From Lysobacter sp. S4-A87 (GTDB taxonomy: Bacteria; Pseudomonadota; Gammaproteobacteria; Xanthomonadales; Xanthomonadaceae): a DNA stretch of 64,000 nucleotides. The stretch covers positions 186,001-250,000 of the forward strand of contig NZ_CP093341.1 of the NCBI RefSeq assembly GCF_022637455.1, written 5' to 3'. Below the pieces are notes generated by a model. That model saw only the letters and a program-made list of their open reading frames with translations, had not been told where the DNA came from and ran no database searches. The position numbers and the translations under genes were made by a program. How positions within the stretch are numbered: position 1 is the first letter of the stretch; each line of letters opens with the position of its first letter. Of this stretch, positions 37,830 to 46,892 are shown one piece after another.

Positions 37830-39056
37830 ATGAAGATGGACGAGCGAACTGTCAGAAACGGCGATCTAGACTCGACAGATCAAGTGATGTCTCCGGACGT
37901 CCGTAGTCGTCTGCGTCTTCGGGCGTTGTGTGTCTTTGGGACCAGGCCTGAGGCTATCAAGATGGCCCCCGTCGCGATGGCCCTCTCAGCAGATCAGCGC
38001 TTCGATGCAAGGGTCTGCGTGACAGGCCAGCATCGGCAGATGCTTGATCAGGTTTTGGATCTGTTCGAGATCCGGCCCGACTATGACCTGAGCGTCATGA
38101 AGCCTGGCCAAGATCTGACCGACGTGACAACGGCGATCCTGCAAGGAATGAAGGGCGTACTGGCAGATTTCAAACCGGACTTCATACTGGTACATGGAGA
38201 TACAGCGACGACTCTCAGCGCGAGCTTGGCTGCCTACTATCAGCAGATTCCTGTGGTTCACGTCGAGGCTGGTTTGCGGACAGGTAATCTCTATTCACCC
38301 TGGCCGGAGGAAGCAAATCGAAAGCTGACCGGAGCACTGGCGAGCATGCATTTCGCGCCGACAGAGGGGGCCCGAAAAAACCTGCTGGCTGAGGGAGTGG
38401 ATCCCACGACAGTTCATGTCACTGGCAACACCGTGATCGACGCGCTCTTGGGGGTTGTGGAGAAGGTACGTGACTCCAAAGTGCTGCGCGATCAGTTTCG
38501 GGAAGAGTTCAAGTTCCTGGATAAGTACTCAAAGATACTGCTTGTTACTGGTCACCGCCGCGAAAGTTTTGGGCTCGGTTTCGAGCGAATCTGTCAGGCG
38601 TTGGCTTCCGTGGCCCGAGAGTTCCCGGGATTGGCGATCGTGTACCCGTTGCATCTCAATCCGAACGTGCGCGAGCCGGCCAACAAGCTGTTAGCGGGGA
38701 TACCGAACATCCATCTGATTGAACCGCTCGACTATCTGCCGTTTGTCTACCTGATGGACCGCGCGACAGTGATTCTCACTGACTCGGGTGGCATCCAGGA
38801 GGAGGCTCCGTCATTGGGTAAGCCCGTTCTGGTCATGCGGGATACGACAGAGCGTCCGGAGGCTGTCGAAGCAGGCACAGTCAAGCTGGTTGGAACGCAG
38901 ATTGACAGCATCACTTGCCACCTTCGCGAACTGCTCGGCGATGTGAGTGCGTCGATTCCCGCGACACAACCCATCAATCCATACGGCGATGGCAATGCCA
39001 GCGCTCGAATCATTGAATCTCTACTGTCGCGCGAATGGGCGCGAGAGTGGGCCTAA
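37830..39056 (+). CDS. wecB: UDP-N-acetylglucosamine 2-epimerase (non-hydrolysing)
   Basis: 408 residues from ATG 37830, one base after the preceding stop; a later ATG at 37887 would also give an intact enzyme, as the core begins at [36 protein letters not shown] and [20 protein letters not shown] are hallmark motifs. It converts UDP-GlcNAc to UDP-ManNAc, the substrate of the WecC encoded next. Base composition is visibly lower in GC than the genes before it. Confidence 0.93.
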   Translation: MKMDERTVRNGDLDSTDQVMSPDVRSRLRLRALCVFGTRPEAIKMAPVAMALSADQRFDARVCVTGQHRQMLDQVLDLFEIRPDYDLSVMKPGQDLTDVTTAILQGMKGVLADFKPDFILVHGDTATTLSASLAAYYQQIPVVHVEAGLRTGNLYSPWPEEANRKLTGALASMHFAPTEGARKNLLAEGVDPTTVHVTGNTVIDALLGVVEKVRDSKVLRDQFREEFKFLDKYSKILLVTGHRRESFGLGFERICQALASVAREFPGLAIVYPLHLNPNVREPANKLLAGIPNIHLIEPLDYLPFVYLMDRATVILTDSGGIQEEAPSLGKPVLVMRDTTERPEAVEAGTVKLVGTQIDSITCHLRELLGDVSASIPATQPINPYGDGNASARIIESLLSREWAREWA

Positions 39057-39072
39057 TAGAACTGATGCCGAC

Positions 39073-40380
39073 ATGTCATTTGAATCTGCAATAAGTACCG
39101 CCGTACGCAAGACGTCGAAAGTTAGCACGACTGCATTCGAGACCATCTCGGTGATCGGTCTGGGTTACATAGGACTTCCAACCGCGGCCGTGTTCGCCGC
39201 GCGAAAGAAGAGAGTGATTGGCGTGGATATCAACCCCGCCGCGGTCGACACGATCAATCGCGGTCAGATTCACATTGTCGAGCCCGACCTCGACATTGTG
39301 GTTCATGCCGCGGTCGCTGAGGGCTATCTGCGCGCAACGACCTCCCCGGAGCCTGCAGATGCTTTCCTCATTGCAGTGCCGACGCCTTTCAAGGCGAACT
39401 ACGAACCAGATCTCTCTTACATCGAAGCTGCGGCGAAGGCGATTGCACCGGTGTTGAAGAGAGGCGACTTGGTCGTGCTGGAGTCGACTTCGCCCGTTGG
39501 AGCAACTGAGCAGATGTCGGAGTGGCTGGCGATTGAGCGCCCTGATCTGACCTTTCCGCAAGTGGCTGGTGAGGCCTCTGACATCCGCGTTGCTCATTGT
39601 CCGGAGCGCGTGTTGCCTGGCCATGTGCTTCGAGAACTGGTCCAGAATGATCGCGTGATTGGTGGAATGACTGAGAAGTGTTCTGAAGCGGCCGTGGCGC
39701 TCTACAGCACATTCGTACAAGGCGAGTGCGTTGTCACAAACGCGCGTACGGCGGAGATGTGCAAACTCACGGAGAACAGCTTCAGGGACGTCAATATTGC
39801 ATTTGCCAACGAGTTGTCCGTGATCTGCGACTCCCTGAGTATCAATGTTTGGGAGCTCATCCGGTTAGCAAATCGCCATCCCCGAGTAAGCATTCTGCAG
39901 CCTGGTCCTGGCGTCGGAGGGCATTGCATAGCTGTCGACCCGTGGTTCATTGTCAGCAAGTCGCCCGACCATGCGCAGCTCATAAGGAGTGCGCGCGAAG
40001 TCAATGATCGCAAGCCGGCGTGGGTGATTGGCAAAGTGCGTGAGGCAGTTCAGGCTCACATCTTGGCCAACCCAGGGGCAACCGCCAAGGATGTTCGCAT
40101 CGCCTGCTATGGTCTCGCGTTCAAAGCCGATATTGATGACCTGCGCGAGAGTCCCGCGGTCCGCATTGTCCGCGCGATAGCCGATGAACACGTTGGTCCT
40201 GTACTTGCGGTCGAGCCGAATATTGAGTCACTGCCTTTCAAGCTCGCAAAGATCGATCTCGTCAGTGCAAGTCAGGCGATCGATTCTGCTGACGTGCATG
40301 TGCTTCTGGTGAACCACCGAGAGTTCCTGTCGCTGAGTCCCGCCAAGGGTGCCGTGATCGACACGAAGGGTGTTTGGTAG
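39073..40380 (+). CDS. wecC: UDP-N-acetyl-D-mannosamine dehydrogenase
   Basis: 435 residues from ATG 39073. Rossmann motif [20 protein letters not shown], and [14 protein letters not shown] with catalytic Cys285. It oxidises UDP-ManNAc to UDP-ManNAcA in two NAD-dependent steps, so the polymer probably contains N-acetylmannosaminuronic acid. It lies 16 bases behind wecB, and its TAG stop shares one base with the ugd GTG start. The whole gene is lower in GC than ugd. Confidence 0.93.
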   Translation: MSFESAISTAVRKTSKVSTTAFETISVIGLGYIGLPTAAVFAARKKRVIGVDINPAAVDTINRGQIHIVEPDLDIVVHAAVAEGYLRATTSPEPADAFLIAVPTPFKANYEPDLSYIEAAAKAIAPVLKRGDLVVLESTSPVGATEQMSEWLAIERPDLTFPQVAGEASDIRVAHCPERVLPGHVLRELVQNDRVIGGMTEKCSEAAVALYSTFVQGECVVTNARTAEMCKLTENSFRDVNIAFANELSVICDSLSINVWELIRLANRHPRVSILQPGPGVGGHCIAVDPWFIVSKSPDHAQLIRSAREVNDRKPAWVIGKVREAVQAHILANPGATAKDVRIACYGLAFKADIDDLRESPAVRIVRAIADEHVGPVLAVEPNIESLPFKLAKIDLVSASQAIDSADVHVLLVNHREFLSLSPAKGAVIDTKGVW

Positions 40381-41741
40381 TGCGCGTCACCATCTTCGGC
40401 ACCGGATACGTCGGCCTCGTCACCGGCACTTGCCTGGCCGACGTCGGCCACGACGTGATCTGCGTCGACATCGACCAGGCCAAGGTCGACGGCCTCAACA
40501 ACGGCGTGATCCCGATTTACGAGCCGGGGCTGGAGCCGATGGTCAAGGCCAACCACGCCGCCGGACGCCTGCGTTTCACCACCGATGCCGAAGCGGCTGT
40601 CGGTCATGGTGACGTGGTGTTCATTGCCGTGGGCACGCCCCCGGACGAGGACGGCAGCGCCGATCTCAAGTACGTGCTGGCGGTGGCGCGCACGGTCGGT
40701 CGCCATCTCGAGCGGCAGGTCGTGGTGGTCAACAAATCGACCGTGCCGGTCGGCACCGCCGACAAGGTGCGCGCGACGATCGCGGGTGAATTGGCCACGC
40801 GTGGCGCGGAGTTCGGATTCGAAGTCGCGTCCAATCCGGAATTCCTCAAGGAAGGCGATGCAGTCAACGACTGCATGCGCCCGGACCGGATCGTGATCGG
40901 CGCCAGCAGCGCGGCGGCGGTGGACAAGCTCAAGCGCCTGTACGCACCGTTCAATCGCAACCACGAGCGCATCGTGGTGATGGACGTGCGTTCGGCGGAG
41001 CTGACCAAGTACGCCGCCAATGCGATGCTGGCGACCAAGATCAGCTTCATGAACGAGATCGCCAACATCGCCGAGAAGGTCGGTGCCGACGTGGAGATGG
41101 TGCGCCAGGGCATCGGCTCGGATCCGCGCATTGGCTGGCATTTCATCTATCCGGGCGCCGGCTACGGTGGCTCGTGCTTCCCCAAGGACGTGCAGGCGCT
41201 GGCGAAGACGGCCCAGCAGCACGGCTATGACGCGCAGTTGCTGGGCGCGGTCGAGTCGGTCAACGACCGCCAGAAGGAGCACCTGTTCGAGCTGATCGGC
41301 CGCCATTACGACGGCGCGATCGCCGGCAAGACGTTCGCGGTGTGGGGCCTGGCGTTCAAGCCCAACACCGACGACATGCGCGAGGCCTCGAGCCGGCGCC
41401 TGTTGCAGCTGCTCTGGGACGCCGGTGCGAAGGTTCGCGCGTACGATCCGGAGGCCAGTGAAGAAGCGCAGCGGATCTTCGGCGAGCGCGATGACTTGGT
41501 GCTGTGCGATTCGGAGTCCCGCGCGCTTGAAGGTGTCGATGCACTCGTGGTGGTGACCGAGTGGAAGCAGTTCCGCAGCCCGGATTTCCAGCGCCTGGGC
41601 CAGTCGCTGGCCGACCGCGTGATCTTCGACGGCCGCAATCTCTATCACCCCGACGAAGTCGAAGCGGCGGGGCTGGCGTACTACGGCATCGGGCGTGGTC
41701 GCTCAATTGCGGCTCTGACGGGTCTCGAGATCACCAAATGA
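40380..41741 (+). CDS. ugd: UDP-glucose 6-dehydrogenase
   Basis: 453 residues from GTG 40380 (a TTG two codons earlier is possible). [34 protein letters not shown] and [13 protein letters not shown] with Cys266 identify it. It makes UDP-glucuronic acid. Its base composition returns to the GC-rich level of the chromosome, in contrast to the genes on both sides, which suggests the flanking genes came separately. It overlaps the flippase gene by 4 bases. Confidence 0.95.
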   Translation: MRVTIFGTGYVGLVTGTCLADVGHDVICVDIDQAKVDGLNNGVIPIYEPGLEPMVKANHAAGRLRFTTDAEAAVGHGDVVFIAVGTPPDEDGSADLKYVLAVARTVGRHLERQVVVVNKSTVPVGTADKVRATIAGELATRGAEFGFEVASNPEFLKEGDAVNDCMRPDRIVIGASSAAAVDKLKRLYAPFNRNHERIVVMDVRSAELTKYAANAMLATKISFMNEIANIAEKVGADVEMVRQGIGSDPRIGWHFIYPGAGYGGSCFPKDVQALAKTAQQHGYDAQLLGAVESVNDRQKEHLFELIGRHYDGAIAGKTFAVWGLAFKPNTDDMREASSRRLLQLLWDAGAKVRAYDPEASEEAQRIFGERDDLVLCDSESRALEGVDALVVVTEWKQFRSPDFQRLGQSLADRVIFDGRNLYHPDEVEAAGLAYYGIGRGRSIAALTGLEITK

Positions 41742-42943
41742 TCAGAATGGCGACCAGATTGATTGCTTCGCACAGTTCCCTGCTACTGATGGCAGCTGGA
41801 ACAGGTCTGTTCGCCGTGACGAATCTGATCTTGGGTGCATCAATGGACGCCAAGGATTTTGGCGTCTACGGTCTCGTCGCAACCTTGGTCTCCGTTCAGG
41901 CCACCTTCGGGTTCATGGGGCTGGATCATGCGGCGATGCGATTGGCGGAGAAGGAGGGCGGATCGCACAGCGTAAACGCCAGGATTGTTCACGCATTGCC
42001 GGTGGCCGGGATCGTGTCCGCGGCGGCGCTCGCTGGGTTTGCCTTGTATTCGACTGGTTCTGCCTCCGTGGCAGTCGTAGTCATGATTGCATCACTGGGA
42101 ATCTCGGGGACCGTAGTGGTCGGGCAGGCGTTTCGACTCAAACGCGAGTACTCAAGCGCACAGTTCAGTCTGAACTTTTGGAGATTCCTGTTCTTCGCCG
42201 TTGCAATGCTCAGTGTCCTTCGAAAGGCGGACCTGAACTTCTTGCTCTTCGGGCTTACCGCCAGCATCGCGGTAGCAGGTTCGACTTCGATCTTCGCAGG
42301 ACTGCGATTGAAGGGCCACCTCCACGTCAGACCTGGGTCTGGAAACGCCCTCGGATACTGCAGTTCGTACTTTGCATCGTTACTCTTGGTCACCGCTCTT
42401 TCGACCGCAGATCGATTCATAGTCGCCGATCTCGTTGGGCCAGAAGTGTTTGGTCGATACTTCTTCAACTATAGCTTGGCGGCAGTTCCCTTCAGTCTGC
42501 TTGCCTCCTACTCCGGATTCAGAGAGCTCGGAGAGTTCAAGCTTGATCCGAGTAGATCTCGATACGCAAGGGCCCTTCGGCGAAATGCGCTAGGTGCGGT
42601 GCTATTTGCGTTCGTATTGCTAGGCGGTATCTGGTCGGCCCTATTGCTGGTTCCGTCCTCGCTGGAAGGCAAGATAGACGCAGGTTTGATTGGTCTTTTC
42701 TTGCTGCTGGGCGTATCCAAGGTGATCTATTCCGTTGTTTCTGCTGGGATGGGCGCTGTAGGAAGTAATCGCAGCATCTGGGCGGCAAACGCCTGGAGTG
42801 CCGCTATGCTCGTCTTCGCGGTGGCGTTCGTTTACCTCTTCAATGCCGATATGTACGTCATCGTGATGGCGGTCATGGCGCTGTGGTTGGCGCGTATTGT
42901 TGTTTGCTCGGCATATATCCGAGGGCAGATTCATGATGTTTAA
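41738..42943 (+). CDS. Polysaccharide flippase, Wzx-like
   Basis: 401 residues from ATG 41738, overlapping the ugd stop by 4 bases. Ten to twelve membrane helices and the N-terminal layout ([30 protein letters not shown]) fit the polysaccharide transporter family, which moves lipid-linked repeat units across the inner membrane. It is visibly AT-richer than ugd and starts the low-GC chain of overlapping genes. Confidence 0.82.
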   Translation: MIRMATRLIASHSSLLLMAAGTGLFAVTNLILGASMDAKDFGVYGLVATLVSVQATFGFMGLDHAAMRLAEKEGGSHSVNARIVHALPVAGIVSAAALAGFALYSTGSASVAVVVMIASLGISGTVVVGQAFRLKREYSSAQFSLNFWRFLFFAVAMLSVLRKADLNFLLFGLTASIAVAGSTSIFAGLRLKGHLHVRPGSGNALGYCSSYFASLLLVTALSTADRFIVADLVGPEVFGRYFFNYSLAAVPFSLLASYSGFRELGEFKLDPSRSRYARALRRNALGAVLFAFVLLGGIWSALLLVPSSLEGKIDAGLIGLFLLLGVSKVIYSVVSAGMGAVGSNRSIWAANAWSAAMLVFAVAFVYLFNADMYVIVMAVMALWLARIVVCSAYIRGQIHDV

Positions 42944-43424
42944 GGAGGAGCTCCGCCACTGGCTGTTCTGGATACTGAAGCAGCTGCCTGGGTCCGTGGG
43001 GATCGTCTTGCGGAATGCCGTCCTTCCGTATCGAAACGGTCGGAATGTTCGGGTGTGGGATGGGGTTCAGATCGATTACCCGTCAAGACTCGTGCTTGGT
43101 TCCGATGTTTCGGTGAATCGAGGGTGCATTCTTAACGCAGGAGGCGGGATTGAGATCGGCAGTCGGGTCCTGATTGGGCCAAATGTCACCATCTATAGTC
43201 AGAACCATAGGTTTGGCCCGGGTGTCGAAGTGTTCGAGTCGGGTTATGTGTACAAGAAGGTGGTCATCGGTGACGGTGTCTGGATTGCTGCCGGCGCCTT
43301 CATCCTTCCCGGCGTAACCGTTGGTAGCAGGGCAATCATTGCAGCGGGTTCTGTCGTGACGAAGAATGTCCCCGCGGATGTCGTTGTCGCCGGCAATCCC
43401 GCAAGGATAGTGAAGAATGTTTAG
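42933..43424 (+). CDS. Hexapeptide-repeat acyltransferase
   Basis: 163 residues from ATG 42933 (a second ATG follows at once), overlapping the flippase by 11 bases; TAAGGAGGAG after the start belongs to coding sequence. From residue about 55 the left-handed beta helix repeats are clear (VNRGCILNAGGGIEIGSRVL), with NHRF as the likely catalytic histidine region and VVAGNPARIVKN at the end, as in CysE/WbbJ-type enzymes. It probably acetylates a sugar of the repeat unit. Confidence 0.88.
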   Translation: MMFKEELRHWLFWILKQLPGSVGIVLRNAVLPYRNGRNVRVWDGVQIDYPSRLVLGSDVSVNRGCILNAGGGIEIGSRVLIGPNVTIYSQNHRFGPGVEVFESGYVYKKVVIGDGVWIAAGAFILPGVTVGSRAIIAAGSVVTKNVPADVVVAGNPARIVKNV

Positions 43425-44700
43425 ACCCGCGGCGGCCGTGGGGATCTCGTTCGTCATTGGGCTGGCGTCACTGGCAGTTGACCTGTCGTGGGTGCAGTAC
43501 CTCCTGCTGTTTGTGATTCTCGCGGTACCGCTTCCGTTGCTTGAGCCCAAGGGGCGATTGTTCTTTCTGCTGGTCGGCGTTTACGTGGCTCTTGGCGTGC
43601 TTCCCTTCTCGAATTACCGAGGGACCCTTGCTACGGCCACGATCTCTGAGTACGTGTTGATGTCGTGCGCGGTGCTCTGTTCAATCGGAATTGCGGACTT
43701 CATGTTTGATCGAGGGGGTCGATCAAACATTGAATACTCCGCACTTTCCTGGGGGACAAAGCACGTTTACGTCTTTGCATTCATATGCACGATCTCTTGG
43801 TTGTTTCTGGTAAAGGTTTATGGGCAGCATGGCATCCTGCTGTTCAATCAGTTCGGACGTTTTGACGTTGGCAGCTACGATGCGTACTTGGTTAAAGCTG
43901 CCAGTTACCTGCCTCTGTACTTCGTTGCATCGCGGCGCTTCCGCTACAAGCTCCGAGACTTTCTTCTATACATTCTGATGCCGCTCCTGCCAACGTTGCT
44001 GATAGGTAGTCGAGGCGGCGTGTTGATGGTCCTGCTGGGCGTGTGTTGCGTCGTCTATGTCAGGATCTCTGTGCATGGTCGGCCCGGCGATGCGAGCCGC
44101 TTGAGGCGCGTGCTCGTTGGCTTGATTCCGTTGGGTTATGCGGTGGTTGCCTTGGGGTTCTTTCTAAGGCGCGGGTCCGATGGTGTCTACATGACCCCAA
44201 GCGAACTGCACGCAGCATACTTCAACACGCCGATACTCGTTTCCTACCTTGTGATGCCGATCCACTTGGGTTTGCGCGAAACCGTTGGATTGACCAACTT
44301 CATTCTTGAGCGCGGTGTCGTGAATGATGTGGTCACCTATCCACTCTTTGTTGCTGACTTCTACACGCTCCAGGCAGGCGAGCAAATATCTGCTGGTCGT
44401 GCATTGGCTTCAGTTGTTGGGTCGGTCGCGGACGGTGGGCTCACGCCAGGACTTCTCGGCGCGCTGAGACTCGACTTTGGCTTATCACTTTCGTTGATTG
44501 TGGTGATGCTGCTCTCCTTCTCCGTGGCAGCGACTGCCCGTTTGGCTGAGTCTCGAGGTCTCTGGACGATGCTTTGGGCGCTCACGCTTATACAGTTCGT
44601 CCAGCTATTTCATCGGGGCTTCGCGAAGCCCGAGTACTTGATGGCCTACATGGTTGTCTTGATTGCATGGTTAGTCCCCAGATTGGTGCTGAAAGTATGA
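43417..44700 (+). CDS. Putative oligosaccharide repeat-unit polymerase (Wzy-like)
   Basis: 427 residues, ten or more hydrophobic helices, no sequence motif strong enough to name. The layout with a longer loop around LVKVYGQHGILLFNQFGRFD and GSRGGVLMVLLGV resembles the EpsG/Wzy group. Position between acyltransferase and glycosyltransferase, and the need for a polymerase alongside Wzx, support the call. It overlaps its neighbours by 8 and 4 bases. Confidence 0.7.
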   Translation: MFRPAAAVGISFVIGLASLAVDLSWVQYLLLFVILAVPLPLLEPKGRLFFLLVGVYVALGVLPFSNYRGTLATATISEYVLMSCAVLCSIGIADFMFDRGGRSNIEYSALSWGTKHVYVFAFICTISWLFLVKVYGQHGILLFNQFGRFDVGSYDAYLVKAASYLPLYFVASRRFRYKLRDFLLYILMPLLPTLLIGSRGGVLMVLLGVCCVVYVRISVHGRPGDASRLRRVLVGLIPLGYAVVALGFFLRRGSDGVYMTPSELHAAYFNTPILVSYLVMPIHLGLRETVGLTNFILERGVVNDVVTYPLFVADFYTLQAGEQISAGRALASVVGSVADGGLTPGLLGALRLDFGLSLSLIVVMLLSFSVAATARLAESRGLWTMLWALTLIQFVQLFHRGFAKPEYLMAYMVVLIAWLVPRLVLKV

Positions 44701-45920
44701 GAGTTCTTCACGTTTTCTATCAGTCGCTGCCGGATGCAAAGGGCGCGAGCATAAGAGGGCGCGATATCGTCGAGTCACAACTTGGGGCCGGCCTCAGTCC
44801 CAAGGTTGTGACTTGCCCGTTTCAGGCGCCTTCTGTCGCGGGGAGTGCCGTAGATACCATCGGTGGCGTCGAGTACGTTCGAACCTACAATCAAGACGCG
44901 AGAGCGAAGGTCGGCGAAGAGTCGCGATCGCTGTTCACGCGGGTTCGCAAGTTGATGAGTGTGATCCCGTTCGCCCGGTCCGTGATGCGCGTCGCGCGGG
45001 CGCACCAAGCTGACGTGGTTCACGCCCACTCGATGTTCTACTGCGGGCTGGCGGGTTGGTACGCTGCGCGGCGATCTGGAGTCCCATTTGTTTATGAGGT
45101 TCGTTCGCTCTGGGAGCAGCGCAGTCATATCCGCAACAGTTTTGTGGGCAGGGTTCAGTCCGACGTGGCTCGCTTTGCTGAGACTCTGGTGGCGAGGCTA
45201 AGTGACTCCGTGGTGACAATTAGCGAGGGGCTGGAGGACGACCTCGTGTCCCGTGGGATACCGCGAGACAAGATTGTCGTCGTGCCGAATGCGGTCAACT
45301 TTGGACGCGTTCCCCTTTTGGATCCGTCCAGATACGCACGAACTAGCGATGTGGTTACGTTTGGCTATATCGGAAACTTGAGCGAGATCGAGGGACTGAA
45401 TCTCCTTCTGAATGCTGCTAGCCTGTTGCACGATGAGGGGATGTCGCTTCGGGTCGTGGTTGTTGGAGATGGCCCAGCGAGGAATGACCTAGTTTCTCAG
45501 GCGTCGCGTATGCCGACCGGACTAGTAGAGATCCGCGCGCCAATCTTGCCTGATGAAGTTGGCGCCGCTTACACCGCGCTCGATGTGGTAGTGATTCCGC
45601 GCCTCAGCACCTATCTGACAAACCGCGTAACCCCGCTGAAGCCCCTTGAGGCTGCCGCGTATGGGCGGGCATTGATCTTGAGCAAGCTGGACCCAATGGT
45701 GGAACTGATGGGGGAAGCAGGCGGCTGCTGTCTCTACTTTGAGCCTGGAAATGTAGACGCCCTTGCACAGCAGATGCGGATGGTGATTGCTGGATCACGG
45801 GACCTTGATGAGTTGTCCAGGCGCGCCCATAGTCATGTTCTTAAGTGGAGATCTTGGGAGGCGAATTCCAAGACGTACCGGCAATTGTATGAGTCTCTGC
45901 TTCGGAGGCAGCCGCAATGA
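44697..45920 (+). CDS. Glycosyltransferase family 4
   Basis: 407 residues from ATG 44697. The GT-B fold is visible: N-terminal acceptor domain (MRVLHVFYQSLPDAKGASIR), central IVVVPNAVNFGRVPLLDP and FGYIGNLSEIEGLNLLLNA, and C-terminal VTPLKPLEAAAYGRALILS, the nucleotide-sugar E-x7-E region. It adds one sugar to the lipid-linked unit in the cytoplasm. It overlaps genes on both sides by 4 bases. Confidence 0.9.
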   Translation: MRVLHVFYQSLPDAKGASIRGRDIVESQLGAGLSPKVVTCPFQAPSVAGSAVDTIGGVEYVRTYNQDARAKVGEESRSLFTRVRKLMSVIPFARSVMRVARAHQADVVHAHSMFYCGLAGWYAARRSGVPFVYEVRSLWEQRSHIRNSFVGRVQSDVARFAETLVARLSDSVVTISEGLEDDLVSRGIPRDKIVVVPNAVNFGRVPLLDPSRYARTSDVVTFGYIGNLSEIEGLNLLLNAASLLHDEGMSLRVVVVGDGPARNDLVSQASRMPTGLVEIRAPILPDEVGAAYTALDVVVIPRLSTYLTNRVTPLKPLEAAAYGRALILSKLDPMVELMGEAGGCCLYFEPGNVDALAQQMRMVIAGSRDLDELSRRAHSHVLKWRSWEANSKTYRQLYESLLRRQPQ

Positions 45921-46372
45921 GTTGTGATGTGCTCGCCGTCGCCTCGGGTGGTGGACACTGGGTGCAGTTAATAAGATGTATGGAGGCAGTTCGTAGCGAG
46001 GACGCAAAGGTCGTCTATGCGACTACCGATCCCGGCGTGGACGTTCCGATCCAGGGTGTGCGCCTGCTTCAGCTCCCGGATGCGAACAAGCAGACGCCAT
46101 TCAGAATGATTGCGCTGGTCATTCGTGTCGCCTGGACATTGGTGAGACTGAGACCAAAGGCAATCGTCTCGACTGGGGCTGCACCTGGTGCCGTAGCCAT
46201 TGTGATAGGTAGGGTGTTTGGCGTAAAAACTCTCTGGATTGATAGCGTGGCAAATACCGAGCAATTGTCACTCTCTGGGCGAATTGTTCGCCGGTGGGCC
46301 CACGTCTGCTTAAGTCAGTGGCCGGATGTTGCCGAGCGATTCGGTTGTCAGTACCGGGGTTGCGTTCTGTGA
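45917..46372 (+). CDS. Alg14/PssD-like subunit of a split glycosyltransferase
   Basis: 151 residues. AVASGGGHWVQLIRCMEA is the conserved N-terminal GGH motif of Alg14/PssD proteins, and STGAAPGAVAIVIGRVFGVK continues the pattern. This subunit anchors the partner at the membrane and binds the acceptor. The partner gene follows with a 4-base overlap. Confidence 0.87.
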   Translation: MSCDVLAVASGGGHWVQLIRCMEAVRSEDAKVVYATTDPGVDVPIQGVRLLQLPDANKQTPFRMIALVIRVAWTLVRLRPKAIVSTGAAPGAVAIVIGRVFGVKTLWIDSVANTEQLSLSGRIVRRWAHVCLSQWPDVAERFGCQYRGCVL

Positions 46373-46851
46373 TCTTCACTACGGTTGGGACACAGGGTGG
46401 GTTCGATCGATTAGTCCGTGCAGTCGATCGCGCTGTCGCCGATCTTGGCCTCGACGGTTTCTACCAGATTGGGCCTGGCGACTATGCTCCAGATTCCGGA
46501 CTATCAGTAAGAAAGATGGACATGCAAGCGTTTAACGACAAGGTGCGGAGCGCAGACCTCGTAGTTGCGCATGCCGGCATGGGTTCTATCCTGACAGCAT
46601 TAGAGTTTGCAAAGCCGATTATCGTTTTTCCTCGTCTCGCTAGCCTTGGTGAGCATCGAAATGAGCACCAGACGGATACTGCGAGGAAGCTTGAGGGCTT
46701 AGGGATGGTCAGCGTCTGTTGGGACGAACGTGACTTGAAGGGGAAGATCCAAGAGGCGTTGGCGATCAGCATCCCGAGTGCCCCGTACTCCACTCGAAAG
46801 GTTGGTGGCCTGTCGGAGTTTGTGAGGGGTTTTGTTATCGGCGGTCTATGA
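46369..46851 (+). CDS. Alg13/PssE-like catalytic subunit of a split glycosyltransferase
   Basis: 160 residues from GTG 46369 overlapping the previous stop by 4 bases. IFTTVGTQGGFDRLVRAVD and VVAHAGMGSILTALEFAKPI form the GT28 C-terminal domain that binds the UDP-sugar. Together with the Alg14-like protein it makes one transferase, as PssD/PssE or Cps14F/G do. It is the last gene of the locus; the next gene is convergent, 42 bases away. Confidence 0.88.
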   Translation: MIFTTVGTQGGFDRLVRAVDRAVADLGLDGFYQIGPGDYAPDSGLSVRKMDMQAFNDKVRSADLVVAHAGMGSILTALEFAKPIIVFPRLASLGEHRNEHQTDTARKLEGLGMVSVCWDERDLKGKIQEALAISIPSAPYSTRKVGGLSEFVRGFVIGGL

Positions 46852-46892
46852 TTTATGGAGCGCGTTTTGGCATCCGAAACTAAGGAGCGCGC

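Noticed and set aside
28702-46851. Genomic island integrated at tRNA-Val
   Set aside because: The polysaccharide locus starts close to the tRNA and part of it is low in GC, but no integrase and no direct repeat of the tRNA end were seen, and the tRNA is intact and points the other way.
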